From positions 39,421-103,420 of the forward strand of contig CANKWX010000005.1 of assembly GCA_947487165.1 (NCBI GenBank): 64,000 nucleotides of DNA, read 5' to 3'. The notes under the pieces are model-generated. The model saw nothing but the letters and a program-made list of their open reading frames with translations, ran no database searches and was not told the origin of the DNA. Below are positions 7,778 through 16,919 of this stretch, piece by piece. Source of the DNA: Burkholderiales bacterium (GTDB taxonomy: Bacteria > Pseudomonadota > Gammaproteobacteria > Burkholderiales > Burkholderiaceae_E). Position numbers and translations under genes: made by a program. Every line of letters begins with the position of its first letter. Position 1 is the stretch's first letter.

Positions 7778-9652
7778 TCAGGCTGCCAGACGTTTTTCGA
7801 GCAGGGCCTTGGTCTCGGTCAGCTGGTGCGGCAGGCCGCTGGCCAGCATGCCGAAGAGTTCGGCATGCAGCTCGAACTCGCGCAGCCACTGGGCCTTGTC
7901 GATCGAGGTGATCTTGTCGAAATCGGTGCGCGAAAACTCCAGCCCGCCCCAGCTCAGGTCTTCATAGCGCGGGGTGGTGCCGAAGACATGCTCGATGCCG
8001 CCGGCCTTGCCCTCGATGCGCCCGATCATCCACTGCAGCACCCGCATGTTCTCGCTGTAGCCCGGCCAAACAAACTGGCCCTGATCATTGGTGCGGAACC
8101 AGTTGACGCAGAAGATCGCCGGCAAACTGGCCTTCGCAGCCTCGAGCCGATGGCCGAGGTCGAGCCAGTGGCGGAAGTAGTCGGCCATGTTGTAGCCGCA
8201 AAACGGCAGCATCGCGAACGGGTCACGACGCACGATGCCCTGCGCACCGGCCTGCGCCGCGGTGGTCTCGGAGCCCATGGTCGCGGCCATATAGACGCCC
8301 TCAACCCAGTCGCGGGCCTGGGTGACCAGCGGCACGGTGGTCGAACGTCGACCGCCGAAGATGAAGGCATCGATCGGCACGCCCTCGGGATCGTCCCACT
8401 GCGCATCGATCACCGGATTTTGCGAGGCCGCCACGGTAAAGCGCGCATTCGGATGCGCGGCCTTGCGCCCGCCCTTGCCGTCGGCAGGCGTCCAGTCCTT
8501 GCCCTGCCAGTCGATCAGGTGAGCCGGCGCCTCTTTGGTCATGCCCTCCCACCAGACATCGCCGTCATCGGTGAGCGCGACATTGGTAAAGATGACATTG
8601 CTCTTTAGCGACGCCATGCAGTTGAAGTTGGTCTTCTCGTTGGTGCCGGGAGCCACACCGAAATAGCCGGCCTCGGGGTTGATCGCATGCAGCCGGCCGT
8701 TGGCCTGCGGCTTGATCCAGGCGATGTCGTCGCCGATGGTGGTGACCTTCCAGCCGTCAAAGCCCTTGGGCGGGATCAGCATGGCGAAATTGGTCTTGCC
8801 GCAGGACGACGGGAAAGCGGCAGCCACATGGTATTTCTTGCCCTCGGGCGAGGTCACCCCAAGGATCAGCATATGCTCGGCCAGCCAGCCGATACCGCCT
8901 GCAGCGACGTCCTGGCGGCCCATGTTCGAAGCAATCCGCAAGGCAAAGCACTTCTTGCCGAGCAGCGCGTTGCCGCCATAGCCCGAGCCATACGACCAGA
9001 TCTCGCGGGTCTCGGGATAATGGACGATGTATTTGGTGGTATTGCAGGGCCACGGCACGTCTTTCTCGCCGGCGGCCAGCGGCTTGCCAACGGTGTGCAC
9101 GCAAGGCACAAAACCGCCTTCTTCACCCAGCACATCAAACACTGCCCGGCCCATGCGGGTCATGGTGCGCATGCTGACGACCACATAGGGGCTGTCGGAA
9201 ATCTCGACGCCGATGTGGGCGATCGGTGAACCGATCGGGCCCATCGAGAACGGGATGACATACATCGTGCGCCCGCGCATGCAGCCTTCAAAGAGACCGG
9301 CCAGGGTCTGGCGCATTTCGGTGGGATCGGTCCAGTTGTTGGTCGGACCCGCGTCTTCCTTGCGCTGCGAGCAGATATAGGTGCGGTCCTCGACTCGTGC
9401 CACGTCGGTCGGATCGGACCAGGCCAGATAGGAATTGGGGCGCTTGACCGGATCGAGCTTGCGAAGGGTGCCTGCGGCAACCATCTCATTGCAAAGCCGC
9501 TCGTATTCCGCCTGCGAACCGTCTGCCCAGACAACACGTTCGGGCCGGGTGAGCGCGGCGATCGAGGCCACCCAGTTGATCAGGCGCTCATGCCTGACAT
9601 AGTCGGGGGCCTGCGCAAGCGACGACGGCGCTGCGGCGACGTGAGTGTTCAT
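7778..9652 (-). CDS. pckG: Phosphoenolpyruvate carboxykinase (GTP)
   Basis: The 624 residues are a normal length for the GTP-dependent class. Visible family motifs are [15 protein letters not shown] (the P-loop, kinase-1a) and [15 protein letters not shown] (the kinase-2/metal region). [14 protein letters not shown] and [23 protein letters not shown] (nucleotide pocket) also match. The enzyme interconverts oxaloacetate plus GTP and PEP plus GDP plus CO2, a gluconeogenic and anaplerotic step in the cytosol. It is transcribed leftward as a single gene with about 360 bp of non-coding sequence upstream. Confidence 0.97.
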   Translation of the reverse strand: MNTHVAAAPSSLAQAPDYVRHERLINWVASIAALTRPERVVWADGSQAEYERLCNEMVAAGTLRKLDPVKRPNSYLAWSDPTDVARVEDRTYICSQRKEDAGPTNNWTDPTEMRQTLAGLFEGCMRGRTMYVIPFSMGPIGSPIAHIGVEISDSPYVVVSMRTMTRMGRAVFDVLGEEGGFVPCVHTVGKPLAAGEKDVPWPCNTTKYIVHYPETREIWSYGSGYGGNALLGKKCFALRIASNMGRQDVAAGGIGWLAEHMLILGVTSPEGKKYHVAAAFPSSCGKTNFAMLIPPKGFDGWKVTTIGDDIAWIKPQANGRLHAINPEAGYFGVAPGTNEKTNFNCMASLKSNVIFTNVALTDDGDVWWEGMTKEAPAHLIDWQGKDWTPADGKGGRKAAHPNARFTVAASQNPVIDAQWDDPEGVPIDAFIFGGRRSTTVPLVTQARDWVEGVYMAATMGSETTAAQAGAQGIVRRDPFAMLPFCGYNMADYFRHWLDLGHRLEAAKASLPAIFCVNWFRTNDQGQFVWPGYSENMRVLQWMIGRIEGKAGGIEHVFGTTPRYEDLSWGGLEFSRTDFDKITSIDKAQWLREFELHAELFGMLASGLPHQLTETKALLEKRLAA

Positions 9653-10013
9653 GAAAACTCCGATGCGATGTGGTCAATCTTTTGTGGCATCGCCCCGCAA
9701 CCGTCGACGCTGAATCGACCTGATCTGCGGGCCATGCCGCCAGCAACGCCGGATGCGCTGCTGAAAAATGAGTCTTTCATTGCCTGTCGGACCGGCCTGC
9801 GTCGTGCCGCCGGGCACCGGACCAACCCACCAAGGGGAACCGACGATTTTACACCGCCGAGCTCGACTGAGCCAAACCGATAAAAACGCTGCAGACTCAG
9901 TCGGTGCGCAAAGGTGCCACAGGCCGACACGCTCGCGCTTGATGAAAATCACGGCCAGTCGATTTGGGGCCGCCCGATTTGGTGCTCGCAATCCTTTAGG
10001 CTAAGTTCGAGCG
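9653..10013. other. Intergenic region between divergent pckG and hydratase genes
   Basis: About 360 bp with no convincing gene; the short open frames here have no recognisable protein features. It should hold promoters for both divergent genes. The one structural element seen is a perfect 8-bp inverted repeat, CGACTGAG (9864-9871) and CTCAGTCG (9896-9903), with a 24-nt spacer containing GATAAAAA. Confidence 0.6.
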
Positions 10014-10835
10014 ATGAACCCCCCTTCGCCTGATTTCCTGCTGGCCGCTGCCGACAATGGCCAATCACTCCCCCCACGACCCGCTGACCGTGCCGAGTCC
10101 GCCGACATCGATCAGGCCTTCGCGATTCAAGCGGCGATCGGCGCGCTGCGCCGCAGCCGCGGCGATATGCCGGTCGGCTACAAGATCGGCTTTACCAACC
10201 GGCTGATCTGGCCGCTTTATGGCGTGCAGCAGCCGATCTGGGGACCGGTCTGGCAGACCACGTTGCACGACATGGCCGATGCCCGAGCCGATATCAGCCT
10301 CGCCCGACTGGCCGAGCCGCGTCTGGAGCCCGAAATCGTGATCGGTCTGACCGACTCGCCGCCGCCCCACGCCGATGCCTCGACACCCGAGGCGCTTGCC
10401 GCGCTGCTCGCCTGCATCGGCTGGGTCGCACCCGGCTTTGAAGTCGTTCACAGCATCTGGCCGAACTGGCGCTTCAATGCGGCGCAGGCGATCGCCGCCC
10501 AATCGCTTCACGCCGGACTGTGGGTCGGCCCGCGCGTCGAACGCTCGGCCCTTGGCACCGACCCGGTGGCCGCCTTGAGCGGGCTGCGCCTGACGCTGTC
10601 TTGTGAGGGCAAACCGATCGCGCAAGGCCGCGGCGCCGATGTGCTCGACGGCCCGGTGCAGGCGCTCGGCCATCTGGTCGCAGGCCTGGCCGCCCGTGGC
10701 GAGCGCATCGCCGCCGGCAGCGTCATCACCACCGGCACGCTCACCGATGCCCAGCCACTGTCGGCAGGCCAGCACTGGCGCACCGCCATCGACGGCGTGC
10801 CGCTGTCAGGACTCTCACTGAAGGTGAACGCATGA
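10014..10835 (+). CDS. 2-keto-4-pentenoate hydratase-like protein (FAH superfamily)
   Basis: The protein has 273 residues and resembles MhpD/DmpE/DmpH-type hydratase/decarboxylase proteins. Features are a helical N-terminus (DQAFAIQAAIGALRRSRG), VGYKIGFTNR, then RLEPEIVIGL with the acidic residues that bind the divalent metal in this family. GFEVVHSIWPNWRF and the C-terminal ITTGTLTDAQPLSAGQHWRT also match. Such enzymes hydrate 2-hydroxypenta-2,4-dienoate or decarboxylate 4-oxalocrotonate in meta-cleavage pathways. No other aromatic-pathway gene is close. The last bases overlap the next start (ATGA), indicating translational coupling with the PLP enzyme. Confidence 0.75.
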   Translation: MNPPSPDFLLAAADNGQSLPPRPADRAESADIDQAFAIQAAIGALRRSRGDMPVGYKIGFTNRLIWPLYGVQQPIWGPVWQTTLHDMADARADISLARLAEPRLEPEIVIGLTDSPPPHADASTPEALAALLACIGWVAPGFEVVHSIWPNWRFNAAQAIAAQSLHAGLWVGPRVERSALGTDPVAALSGLRLTLSCEGKPIAQGRGADVLDGPVQALGHLVAGLAARGERIAAGSVITTGTLTDAQPLSAGQHWRTAIDGVPLSGLSLKVNA

Positions 10836-11833
10836 TCATTGACGCTGCTGCGATCGACGCCACCGCCGCCCGGATCGCACCCTGGGTCCGTGTCACGCCG
10901 ACGATCGAGGTCGAGCTCGCGGGGCGCGCGGTCGAATTCAAACTCGAATGTCTGCAGGTCTCGGGCACCTTCAAGGCACGCGGCGCCTTCGAGCGGCTGT
11001 TGCGTGCCCGCGAAACCGCGCAGGCCCAGGGCCTACCGGCGCCGCAACGGGTGGTCGCGGCCTCGGGCGGCAACCACGGCATCGCCGTAGCGCTGGCCGC
11101 CGTACAGCTGGGCATGGCCGCCGACATCTTCGTGCCGAGCACCTCGCCAGCCGCCAAGCTCGACCGCCTGCGCGCGCTCGGCGCGATCGTGCATGCGCAG
11201 GGCAATGAATATTCCGAAGCACTGGCTGCAAGCCAGTCTTTTGCCGAGCAGCAGGGTGCGCTGGTCTCGCATGCCTACGACCAGTTCGATACGCTCACCG
11301 GCCAGGGCACGCTGGCCCGCGAATGGCTGCGCCAGTCGCCGCACCTCGACGTGGTGCTGGTAGCGGTCGGCGGCGGCGGACTGATCGGCGGGATCGCCGC
11401 CTGGTTCGACGCGCAGGCCAGCGCCGGGCACCGGGTGCCGCGACTGATCGCGGTCGAATCCGAGGGCTGCCCCACGCTGAACGCCGCGCTGGCTGCCGGT
11501 CGCATCGTCGAGATCCAGCCCTCCGGGCTCGCCGCCGATTCGCTTGGCGCGCGGCGCGTGGGCGAGCTGATGTTCCCGTTCGCGCAGCGCCAGGTCACGC
11601 AAAGCGTGCTGGTGAGCGATGACGCGATCCGCGACGCGCAGGCACTGCTGTGGCGGCAGATGCGCATTGCGGCTGAGCCGGGTGGCGCCGCCGCGCTGGC
11701 CGCACTCGCCGGCGGCGCCTTCAAACCGGCACCGCACGAGCGTATCGGCGTGCTGGTCTGCGGGGCCAATGTCGATCTTCGAATACTCGCCGATACCCTG
11801 GAGCGGCCCGCAGCGCAGCGCTCGGCCGGCTGA
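10832..11833 (+). CDS. PLP-dependent threonine/serine dehydratase-like enzyme (fold type II)
   Basis: The protein has 333 residues. The PLP-binding lysine lies in VSGTFKARGAFERL, the phosphate/substrate loop is ASGGNHGIAVALA, and the glycine-rich phosphate loop is VAVGGGGLIGGIAAW. These are the three signatures of catabolic threonine/serine dehydratases. The family also includes serine racemases and ectoine-pathway EutB-type enzymes. No C-terminal ACT domain is present, so allosteric isoleucine control is unlikely. The start overlaps the stop of the hydratase gene by four bases. The pairing suggests a shared small-acid substrate pathway, which is inference. Confidence 0.8.
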   Translation: MIIDAAAIDATAARIAPWVRVTPTIEVELAGRAVEFKLECLQVSGTFKARGAFERLLRARETAQAQGLPAPQRVVAASGGNHGIAVALAAVQLGMAADIFVPSTSPAAKLDRLRALGAIVHAQGNEYSEALAASQSFAEQQGALVSHAYDQFDTLTGQGTLAREWLRQSPHLDVVLVAVGGGGLIGGIAAWFDAQASAGHRVPRLIAVESEGCPTLNAALAAGRIVEIQPSGLAADSLGARRVGELMFPFAQRQVTQSVLVSDDAIRDAQALLWRQMRIAAEPGGAAALAALAGGAFKPAPHERIGVLVCGANVDLRILADTLERPAAQRSAG

Positions 11834-12029
11834 GCCATGGGCATGCGCCGCGCGGTAGAGCAAGACGGGTGATGGATACCGGATGTTGGATGAATTGCAC
11901 GCCTGTCCGCCACGGGCTGCCGTCGATCAAAAATTGTTCGTGCGTGCTCGACGACGAACGCATACGATAAGGCTTCATGCCGACAGTCGCAGCGTCGCCC
12001 GGACGCCGGCCAGTCGGTCAATACCCAAG

Positions 12030-12206
12030 ATGGCTGAACTCTCCCCGTCGCAACGCACCGCCTCAACCGCCCGTTTCCTGCTGGGCACCGGCTCGCTGGT
12101 GGCTCTCGAAGCCATGTGGCAAGGCTCGGTCGCGCGCACCCTCTTAGCCAGCGCCGTACTGGCCATGGGCGGGACGCTGCTGTTTTTCGCCAAGCGAGCC
12201 GACTGA
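12030..12206 (+). CDS. Small hypothetical membrane protein
   Basis: 58 residues from ATG 12030, reading MAELSPSQRTASTARF and then two short hydrophobic stretches (LLGTGSLVALEAMW and LLASAVLAMGGTLLFFA). A longer in-frame start at 11883 gives an Arg/His-rich, unlikely N-terminus. No family recognised and no clear ribosome-binding site, so reality is uncertain. It is placed between the dehydratase and a hypothetical gene. Confidence 0.4.
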   Translation: MAELSPSQRTASTARFLLGTGSLVALEAMWQGSVARTLLASAVLAMGGTLLFFAKRAD

Positions 12207-12309
12207 GCCCTTCGACGCAGCGCGGCTAGATCGAGCCGCCCGCCACAGCGCCCATCGAGCCCCCTCGCCCCCGCCCGCCCCTCTCCCACCGATCCGCATC
12301 GCTGAGCGC

Positions 12310-13494
12310 ATGGACTTCCAGGCGATCCGGGTCGACCGTTTTCCGATCGATTCCGAGCTCACCGATACCGGCAACGTCGGCCCCGACCTGTCGGCCGCGA
12401 CCCATGTCTACCTGGCCACGCCGCGCGCGCTGGTCTGGCGCCAACCCTCGCCCGACTGGTCGCTCTTCGTTCTGCTGCTGCCGCTGGCCTCGCGTCTGTC
12501 GCTGATGGCCAACCCCATCTTCGGCCAGCTCACCCGCGACTGGGGCCACTCGATCCGCTTCATCGGGGTCGATCGACATCAGTGCATCTATGACTTTCGC
12601 AGCCTGCTGACCGATGTCACCCTGCGCCGGCTGGTCGCCTCGCTCGCCCGCTGGCTGCACGAGGACGAGACCTACGTCGGACTGCCGCTGCGCGCCGCCG
12701 AGACCGCCACCCTCGATGTGCTGTTTGCCGCGCTCGGCGAAAACATGCTGACCATCCTGGAGGCTCGGCGCGACGACTGGGGCGCGCATCTGGCGCGCGA
12801 GCACCGCCTCGAACCAGAGTCGCCCGGCAGCCTCTTCGATCGCCCGTCACGCTATCCCGACTTCATGGCGCAGTTGCATCAGGCGCTGCGCCAGGAGCTG
12901 ATCGATGTCGCCTTCTATGGCAAGGTCCTGCGCTCGATCGACCTGCGCGAGGCCGCCGCCGAACAGCGAATTGCCGCACTCCTCGAAGGTACGCTCGAGC
13001 CAGTGACACTGGTCAAGCTCGGTCGCAGCCGTGCCGGCCAGCATCTGGGCTGCTACAACTGGCTGCTGACCGGCCAGGGGCATGCCACCCAGCGCGCCCA
13101 TGTGCTGGGCAGGCTGCCGGCCTTTGCCCAGTTCTTTGCCGAGACCCTGATCAATGCACAGGCGCGACCCCGCTCGGGGCTGGTCGCCGCGGCCGAACAC
13201 GATCGGCGCGCGGCGCTGCTGCGCCCGGACGATGCCCGCGAAGCCCTGCGTCAGGCCATCGACTCGGGCCAGGACCGCTGGGTGATCGAGGCCCTGTCGG
13301 CCCACTTCGGTGTCGAACACAATGTGCTGCGGGCGCTTTGGCGCCACTGCCCGACCGCACTCGACGCGCCGCCCACCTGGCACCTGAAGGAAATCCTGCT
13401 GCGGCTCAACGAACTGCCCGAGCGGGCCTGGCCGCGCGATGACAGGCAATGGCTCGACCTGGCCAGCCGCGCGGTGCCGACCCTGGCCGAATAG
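12310..13494 (+). CDS. Conserved-looking hypothetical protein, 394 aa
   Basis: Family not recognised. The protein is soluble in appearance, without signal peptide or clear membrane helices. It starts MDFQAIRVDRFPID, has a hydrophobic patch LFVLLLPLASRLSLM near residue 57, and is rich in Arg, Leu and paired acidic/basic residues further on. Segments such as YNWLLTGQGHATQRAHVLGRLPAFAQFFAE (about 258-287) look structured. Codon use matches neighbouring host genes and the frame is long and uninterrupted, which supports a real gene. It stands alone between a tiny membrane protein gene and a convergent transporter operon. Confidence 0.7.
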   Translation: MDFQAIRVDRFPIDSELTDTGNVGPDLSAATHVYLATPRALVWRQPSPDWSLFVLLLPLASRLSLMANPIFGQLTRDWGHSIRFIGVDRHQCIYDFRSLLTDVTLRRLVASLARWLHEDETYVGLPLRAAETATLDVLFAALGENMLTILEARRDDWGAHLAREHRLEPESPGSLFDRPSRYPDFMAQLHQALRQELIDVAFYGKVLRSIDLREAAAEQRIAALLEGTLEPVTLVKLGRSRAGQHLGCYNWLLTGQGHATQRAHVLGRLPAFAQFFAETLINAQARPRSGLVAAAEHDRRAALLRPDDAREALRQAIDSGQDRWVIEALSAHFGVEHNVLRALWRHCPTALDAPPTWHLKEILLRLNELPERAWPRDDRQWLDLASRAVPTLAE

Positions 13495-13591
13495 ATCGGC
13501 GTGATGCGTCGGTCTGATGTGTCAGCCGGTGCATCGGCCTGGTCAACGAACCGGCCTGATGAACAACCCTGGCGGGGGCAGGTCAGCGCGC

Positions 13592-14503
13592 TCAGCGCCG
13601 CCCGAGGTTCATCCAGATGACCGAGCCGACCACCAGAAACGCGCCGAGCACCTGAATCGGTGCGATGGTCTGACCGAGCACCGCCCAGGCGATCACCATC
13701 GAGGCCACCGGCTCGATATTGAGGACCGGCGCGGTGTTGACCGCCCCCATCCGCGGCACCAGCACATACATTGCGGTAAAGGCCGAGCCGTAGAGCAGCG
13801 ACAGGAGCGCCAGCCCGGTCCAGCCGGCAACATCAACCGGCCAGGCAAAACCGTCGGTGGCGAGGCCCGCTGCACTCACCACCAGCGCCACCACGCCCAT
13901 GGTCCAGACCGTCCTGACACGCCCGTCGATCGCATTGAGCCAGCGGGTCGTCAGCAGCAGCACGGTGGCAAAGGACACCGAGGCGGCCAGCCCGAACCCG
14001 ACGCCCGCCGCAAAACGAAGCGGATCGGCAAGCGATCGGCCGGACGATGCCAGCACACCGGGAACATCGAGGGCGAGCACCAGTCCGACCAGGATCACCG
14101 GCATCGCTCGACCGGTGCGCCGCGCCGGGCGCTCGCCGGTGGTCGCCCATGACAGCAGCGCCAGCACGATCGGAAATGTATTGAAGGTCAGCAGCGCGAG
14201 CGCCACCGGAATTCGCGAGACCGCCGAATAGAGGCTGAAACTCTGCAGCGAAAGGATCAGGCCCACGATCAGGGCGTGGCGTCGCGATGCCAACGGCAGC
14301 GCGGCCGACACACCGGCCAGACGCAGCAGCAGGATCACGCCGACCACGGTCACCACCGAGCGCACCGAGACCGCGGTCATGACGCTCACCCCATGGTCGA
14401 AGGCCAGACGCGCGGCCACATGGTTCGAGGCAAAGACCACCGCCAGAAAGGCGACCACGGCAATCGCCAGGGCGTGCGGCATCGGGCGGCTCATCTCAGT
14501 CAT
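13592..14503 (-). CDS. EamA/DMT-superfamily transporter
   Basis: The protein has 303 residues and about ten hydrophobic helices arranged as two EamA repeats. It begins ALAIAVVAFLAVVFASNHVAARLAF, with the conserved first-helix asparagine region, and the second repeat includes GSAFTAMYVLVPRMGAVNTAPVLNIEPV. RhaT/EamA transporters export metabolites or drugs; the substrate cannot be told. Its start overlaps the end of the upstream AbrB-family gene by 8 bp, so the two are one operon. Confidence 0.85.
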   Translation of the reverse strand: MTEMSRPMPHALAIAVVAFLAVVFASNHVAARLAFDHGVSVMTAVSVRSVVTVVGVILLLRLAGVSAALPLASRRHALIVGLILSLQSFSLYSAVSRIPVALALLTFNTFPIVLALLSWATTGERPARRTGRAMPVILVGLVLALDVPGVLASSGRSLADPLRFAAGVGFGLAASVSFATVLLLTTRWLNAIDGRVRTVWTMGVVALVVSAAGLATDGFAWPVDVAGWTGLALLSLLYGSAFTAMYVLVPRMGAVNTAPVLNIEPVASMVIAWAVLGQTIAPIQVLGAFLVVGSVIWMNLGRR

Positions 14504-15527
14504 CCCAGCCTCGAAGACGACCCAGCAGACGATAGACCCCGCCCAGCAGCAGCACGGTCGAGGCCATCCGGGTGATGTGAAAGGCGGTCACTACCGGCAC
14601 GCCGAGCTGCAGAATTTTGGCGGTCAGCGCCATCTCGGCGATCCCGCCGGGCGAGGTCGCCAGCACCATGGTGGCCAGCGGAATACCGGCGGGCTCGGCA
14701 ATCAGCAGGGCAAAGACCGAGGACAAGCCGATACCGATCAGGGTGCTTACCGCGACCACCGCCAGCAGCCTGGGCGCGGCCGAGAAAAAGCCCGGCGAAA
14801 AACGGCAACCGAGCGACGCGCCGATAGTCACCTGCCCGGCAATGATCAGCCAATCGGGCAAGGCGCTCAGCGAATGACCGGAGGCGGTCAGCGACAACGC
14901 CACCACCATCGGCCCCAGCATGAAAGCATTGGGGAGCTTGAGCCGGTGCGCCAGCAGAGCAGCCGCGACCGTCAGCGCCACCAGCATCAGCAGGCCGGAC
15001 GCATCGACCACCTGCATCGGCTGCTGGTAGGCATCACTGCCGTGCAGACCGAGCAGGCGGTAGATCGACGGCAGGGTGAGCACCACCAGCACGATGCGCA
15101 TGCTGTGGGCCGCGGCGATCAGATCGACCCGCCCGCCGACGCGCTCGCCCTGCATCGCCATCTCGCTTGCGCCGCCGATGGCACCGCCGAAAAACGCGGT
15201 CGGCCTCGACACCTTTGCAAAGCGGCGCAGCGACCACGACAAACCCAGCCCCAGCATCATCGACCAGACCACGCCCAGCAGGATCCAGGGCCAGCATTCG
15301 AGCACCCGCTCGACCACCGCCGGCGAGAAATAAAGACCCAGCACCGTGCCGAGCATCCAGAGCCCGAACTGCCGCATCGGCACCGGCGTGGCCAGGCCTC
15401 CGCCGGCCACATTGACTGCCGCACAGGCGAGCAGGGGGCCGATGGTCCAGGGAAGCGGGGCGTTGACGGCGCTAAAGAGTGCGCCAGCCGGCACTGCAAC
15501 CAGCAGTGCCTTGAGAAACGGCATCAT
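14496..15527 (-). CDS. AbrB-family (monooxygenase-regulator-like) membrane protein
   Basis: The protein has 343 residues and is highly hydrophobic, with two similar halves, each containing a PWTIGPLLACAAV or AFMLGPMVVALSL-type segment. This duplicated pattern is that of the AbrB/COG3180 membrane family, often annotated as putative ammonia monooxygenase although no enzyme activity is established. FFGGAIGGASEMAMQGERVGG and ATSPGGIAEMALTAKIL are matching conserved glycine motifs in the two repeats. It probably works as a transporter. It is the first gene of a two-gene leftward operon with the EamA transporter. Confidence 0.8.
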   Translation of the reverse strand: MMPFLKALLVAVPAGALFSAVNAPLPWTIGPLLACAAVNVAGGGLATPVPMRQFGLWMLGTVLGLYFSPAVVERVLECWPWILLGVVWSMMLGLGLSWSLRRFAKVSRPTAFFGGAIGGASEMAMQGERVGGRVDLIAAAHSMRIVLVVLTLPSIYRLLGLHGSDAYQQPMQVVDASGLLMLVALTVAAALLAHRLKLPNAFMLGPMVVALSLTASGHSLSALPDWLIIAGQVTIGASLGCRFSPGFFSAAPRLLAVVAVSTLIGIGLSSVFALLIAEPAGIPLATMVLATSPGGIAEMALTAKILQLGVPVVTAFHITRMASTVLLLGGVYRLLGRLRGWDD

Positions 15528-15551
15528 CGTGGCCGATGATAGCGCAGGGGT

Positions 15552-16004
15552 TCAGGCGGGCGATTGGGCTGCGCGCCGGCGGCGAGCATCATGGAGCGCG
15601 TTGTCGGCTGCCCTGACCACGCCATCGAGACCGGTGCGCTGCAGGCCGCGGGCAGCTGCGCCGGTCAGACAGCTCAAGCGCCAGTGCTCGCCCGACAGCG
15701 CAATTCTCAGTGACGCCACGCCGCTGCTCAGCCGGCTCTGGATTTCTGCGAGGGCGTCGCTGTCGACCCCTGGCATCACCGCCATGAACGACTCATTGCC
15801 AAGCAGCGCGAGACGGTCCTGCGCCCTGAGGAGTTGGCGCAACTGCTCGGCCACCGCGAGCGACACCTGGTCGACCGCGGTATCGCCATGACGCCGCCTG
15901 ATCGCCGCGAACTGCTCGATATCAACGATCACCACCGCCTCCCCGTCGGCAGCACGGCGGGGTCGATGCTGCTCAGAACTGATTGGGGCTGTCCGCGTAG
16001 CCAT
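15552..16004 (-). CDS. Degenerate GGDEF-domain protein
   Basis: 150 residues from ATG 16004 (an in-frame extension to 16253 reads through the upstream repeat array and is rejected). The fold follows a GGDEF domain: VVIVDIEQFAAIRRRHGDTAVDQVSLAVAEQL, then RLALLGNESFMAVMPG at the active-site loop, and AADNALHDARRR at the end. The catalytic loop reads GNESF instead of GGDEF, so diguanylate cyclase activity is doubtful; a binding or scaffold role is possible. No sensor domain or membrane helix is attached. Upstream lies a Pho-box-like repeat array (16106-16156) in the same orientation, suggesting phosphate-starvation control. Confidence 0.7.
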   Translation of the reverse strand: MATRTAPISSEQHRPRRAADGEAVVIVDIEQFAAIRRRHGDTAVDQVSLAVAEQLRQLLRAQDRLALLGNESFMAVMPGVDSDALAEIQSRLSSGVASLRIALSGEHWRLSCLTGAAARGLQRTGLDGVVRAADNALHDARRRRAAQSPA

Positions 16005-16105
16005 GTGTCGAATGGATTGCCGAAATGTCAGAACGTGTTGTCGTAAGAAGAAGTCTAGGCGGCAGACCGACAAGGCCGCAGGACATCTGTCACAAGGCCC
16101 CATCG

Positions 16106-16156
16106 ATGACAGTGCGATGACATAACAATGACAAAACAATGGCCGCGCGATGACAC
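16106..16156 (-). promoter_or_regulatory. Pho-box-like array: heptamers at 11-bp period
   Basis: On the minus strand heptamers CTGTCAT (16106-16112), ATGTCAT (16117-16123), TTGTCAT (16128-16134) and GTGTCAT (16150-16156) occur in strict 11-bp register. A weaker unit, CGGCCAT, fills 16139-16145. The PhoB box is known as tandem CTGTCAT-type 7-mers separated by 4 bp, which is this architecture. The array lies 102-152 bp before the GGDEF-like gene and points the same way; the divergent lipoprotein gene is about 200 bp on the other side. PhoB binding is inferred from pattern only. Confidence 0.6.
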
Positions 16157-16352
16157 GCCAGGCACGACGCGAGCTGGCGCGACGGGCCCGGCGACCGCCC
16201 CCATCACTGGATCGGATCGCAACAGAAAGCGATCGTTTGCGTGAATACCGCACGTCGGCCTGATTCGGCCGCTGGTAAGCTGCGCGGACCAGTCCTAACG
16301 AGTTAATTCAATCGGACTAAATTTTCCTTCTTAGCCCCTTTCGGATCCCCTC

Positions 16353-16919
16353 ATGGCCTGCTCTCTGACCCGTCTCGCGCTGCAAGCTGCGTCGCTTGCC
16401 CTTACGCTCACCCTCGCTGCCTGCGGCGGATCCGAGTCCTCCACCAGCTCGACCGGCTCGGCCTCGTCATCGTCCTCGGCCAGCTGCTCGGGCTATGTCG
16501 ACATTATCAGCAGCACGGTTCGCTCGAACTCCAATGCTGACCCACAGTGCTCGTCGCAGATCGCCAATGCCGACTCCTATCTGGCCGCAGCCAAAGCGGC
16601 CTGCGCCAAGGGCGATACCGCGACAGCGACCACTTACTACACCCAGTATCAGAAGACCGCCGACTATGCGGTCTCGGTAGTCAAGACCCTCTGCCCGGGC
16701 TCGAGCTCGAGCTCGAGCCAGAGCCCGACGCTGCCGGTCACCACCTACAACCTCTTCGTTTGCAGATCGGGCAGCAACACCGTGACGAACGGTCTGTGCA
16801 GCACCTCGAGCTCCACCCCCACCAGCACCTGCTCCGGCACCTGGTACAACGCCGGCAACAGCTACACCACCCAGGCAGCCTGCTCGGCCGACGCGCTCTC
16901 GCGATACGGTCTCAAATGA
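16353..16919 (+). CDS. Ser-rich secreted lipoprotein, unknown function
   Basis: The protein has 188 residues. The signal peptide ends with the lipobox LAAC (Cys24), so the mature protein should be lipid-anchored. After the cysteine comes a serine/threonine-rich linker, a small helical domain (about 45-115) with four cysteines, a second Ser run and a Cys-containing tail. The second Ser run is encoded by three CTCGAG hexamers at 16700-16717. The family is not recognised. The stop overlaps the next gene's ATG, so the two secreted proteins are coupled. Confidence 0.65.
   Translation: MACSLTRLALQAASLALTLTLAACGGSESSTSSTGSASSSSSASCSGYVDIISSTVRSNSNADPQCSSQIANADSYLAAAKAACAKGDTATATTYYTQYQKTADYAVSVVKTLCPGSSSSSSQSPTLPVTTYNLFVCRSGSNTVTNGLCSTSSSTPTSTCSGTWYNAGNSYTTQAACSADALSRYGLK
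16700..16717. repeat. Three tandem CTCGAG hexamers inside the lipoprotein gene
   Basis: The perfectly repeated palindromic hexamer encodes alternating Ser residues in a linker. Unit gain or loss would be in-frame (two residues each), so linker length could vary between strains. Confidence 0.8.

Noticed and set aside
9590..9883. Rightward frame across the pckG start
   Set aside because: Overlaps the N-terminus of pckG on the other strand and shows no recognisable protein pattern.
14379..15539. 386-residue rightward frame opposite the AbrB-family gene
   Set aside because: The Gln/His/Arg-rich translation is the typical shadow of a hydrophobic membrane protein gene.
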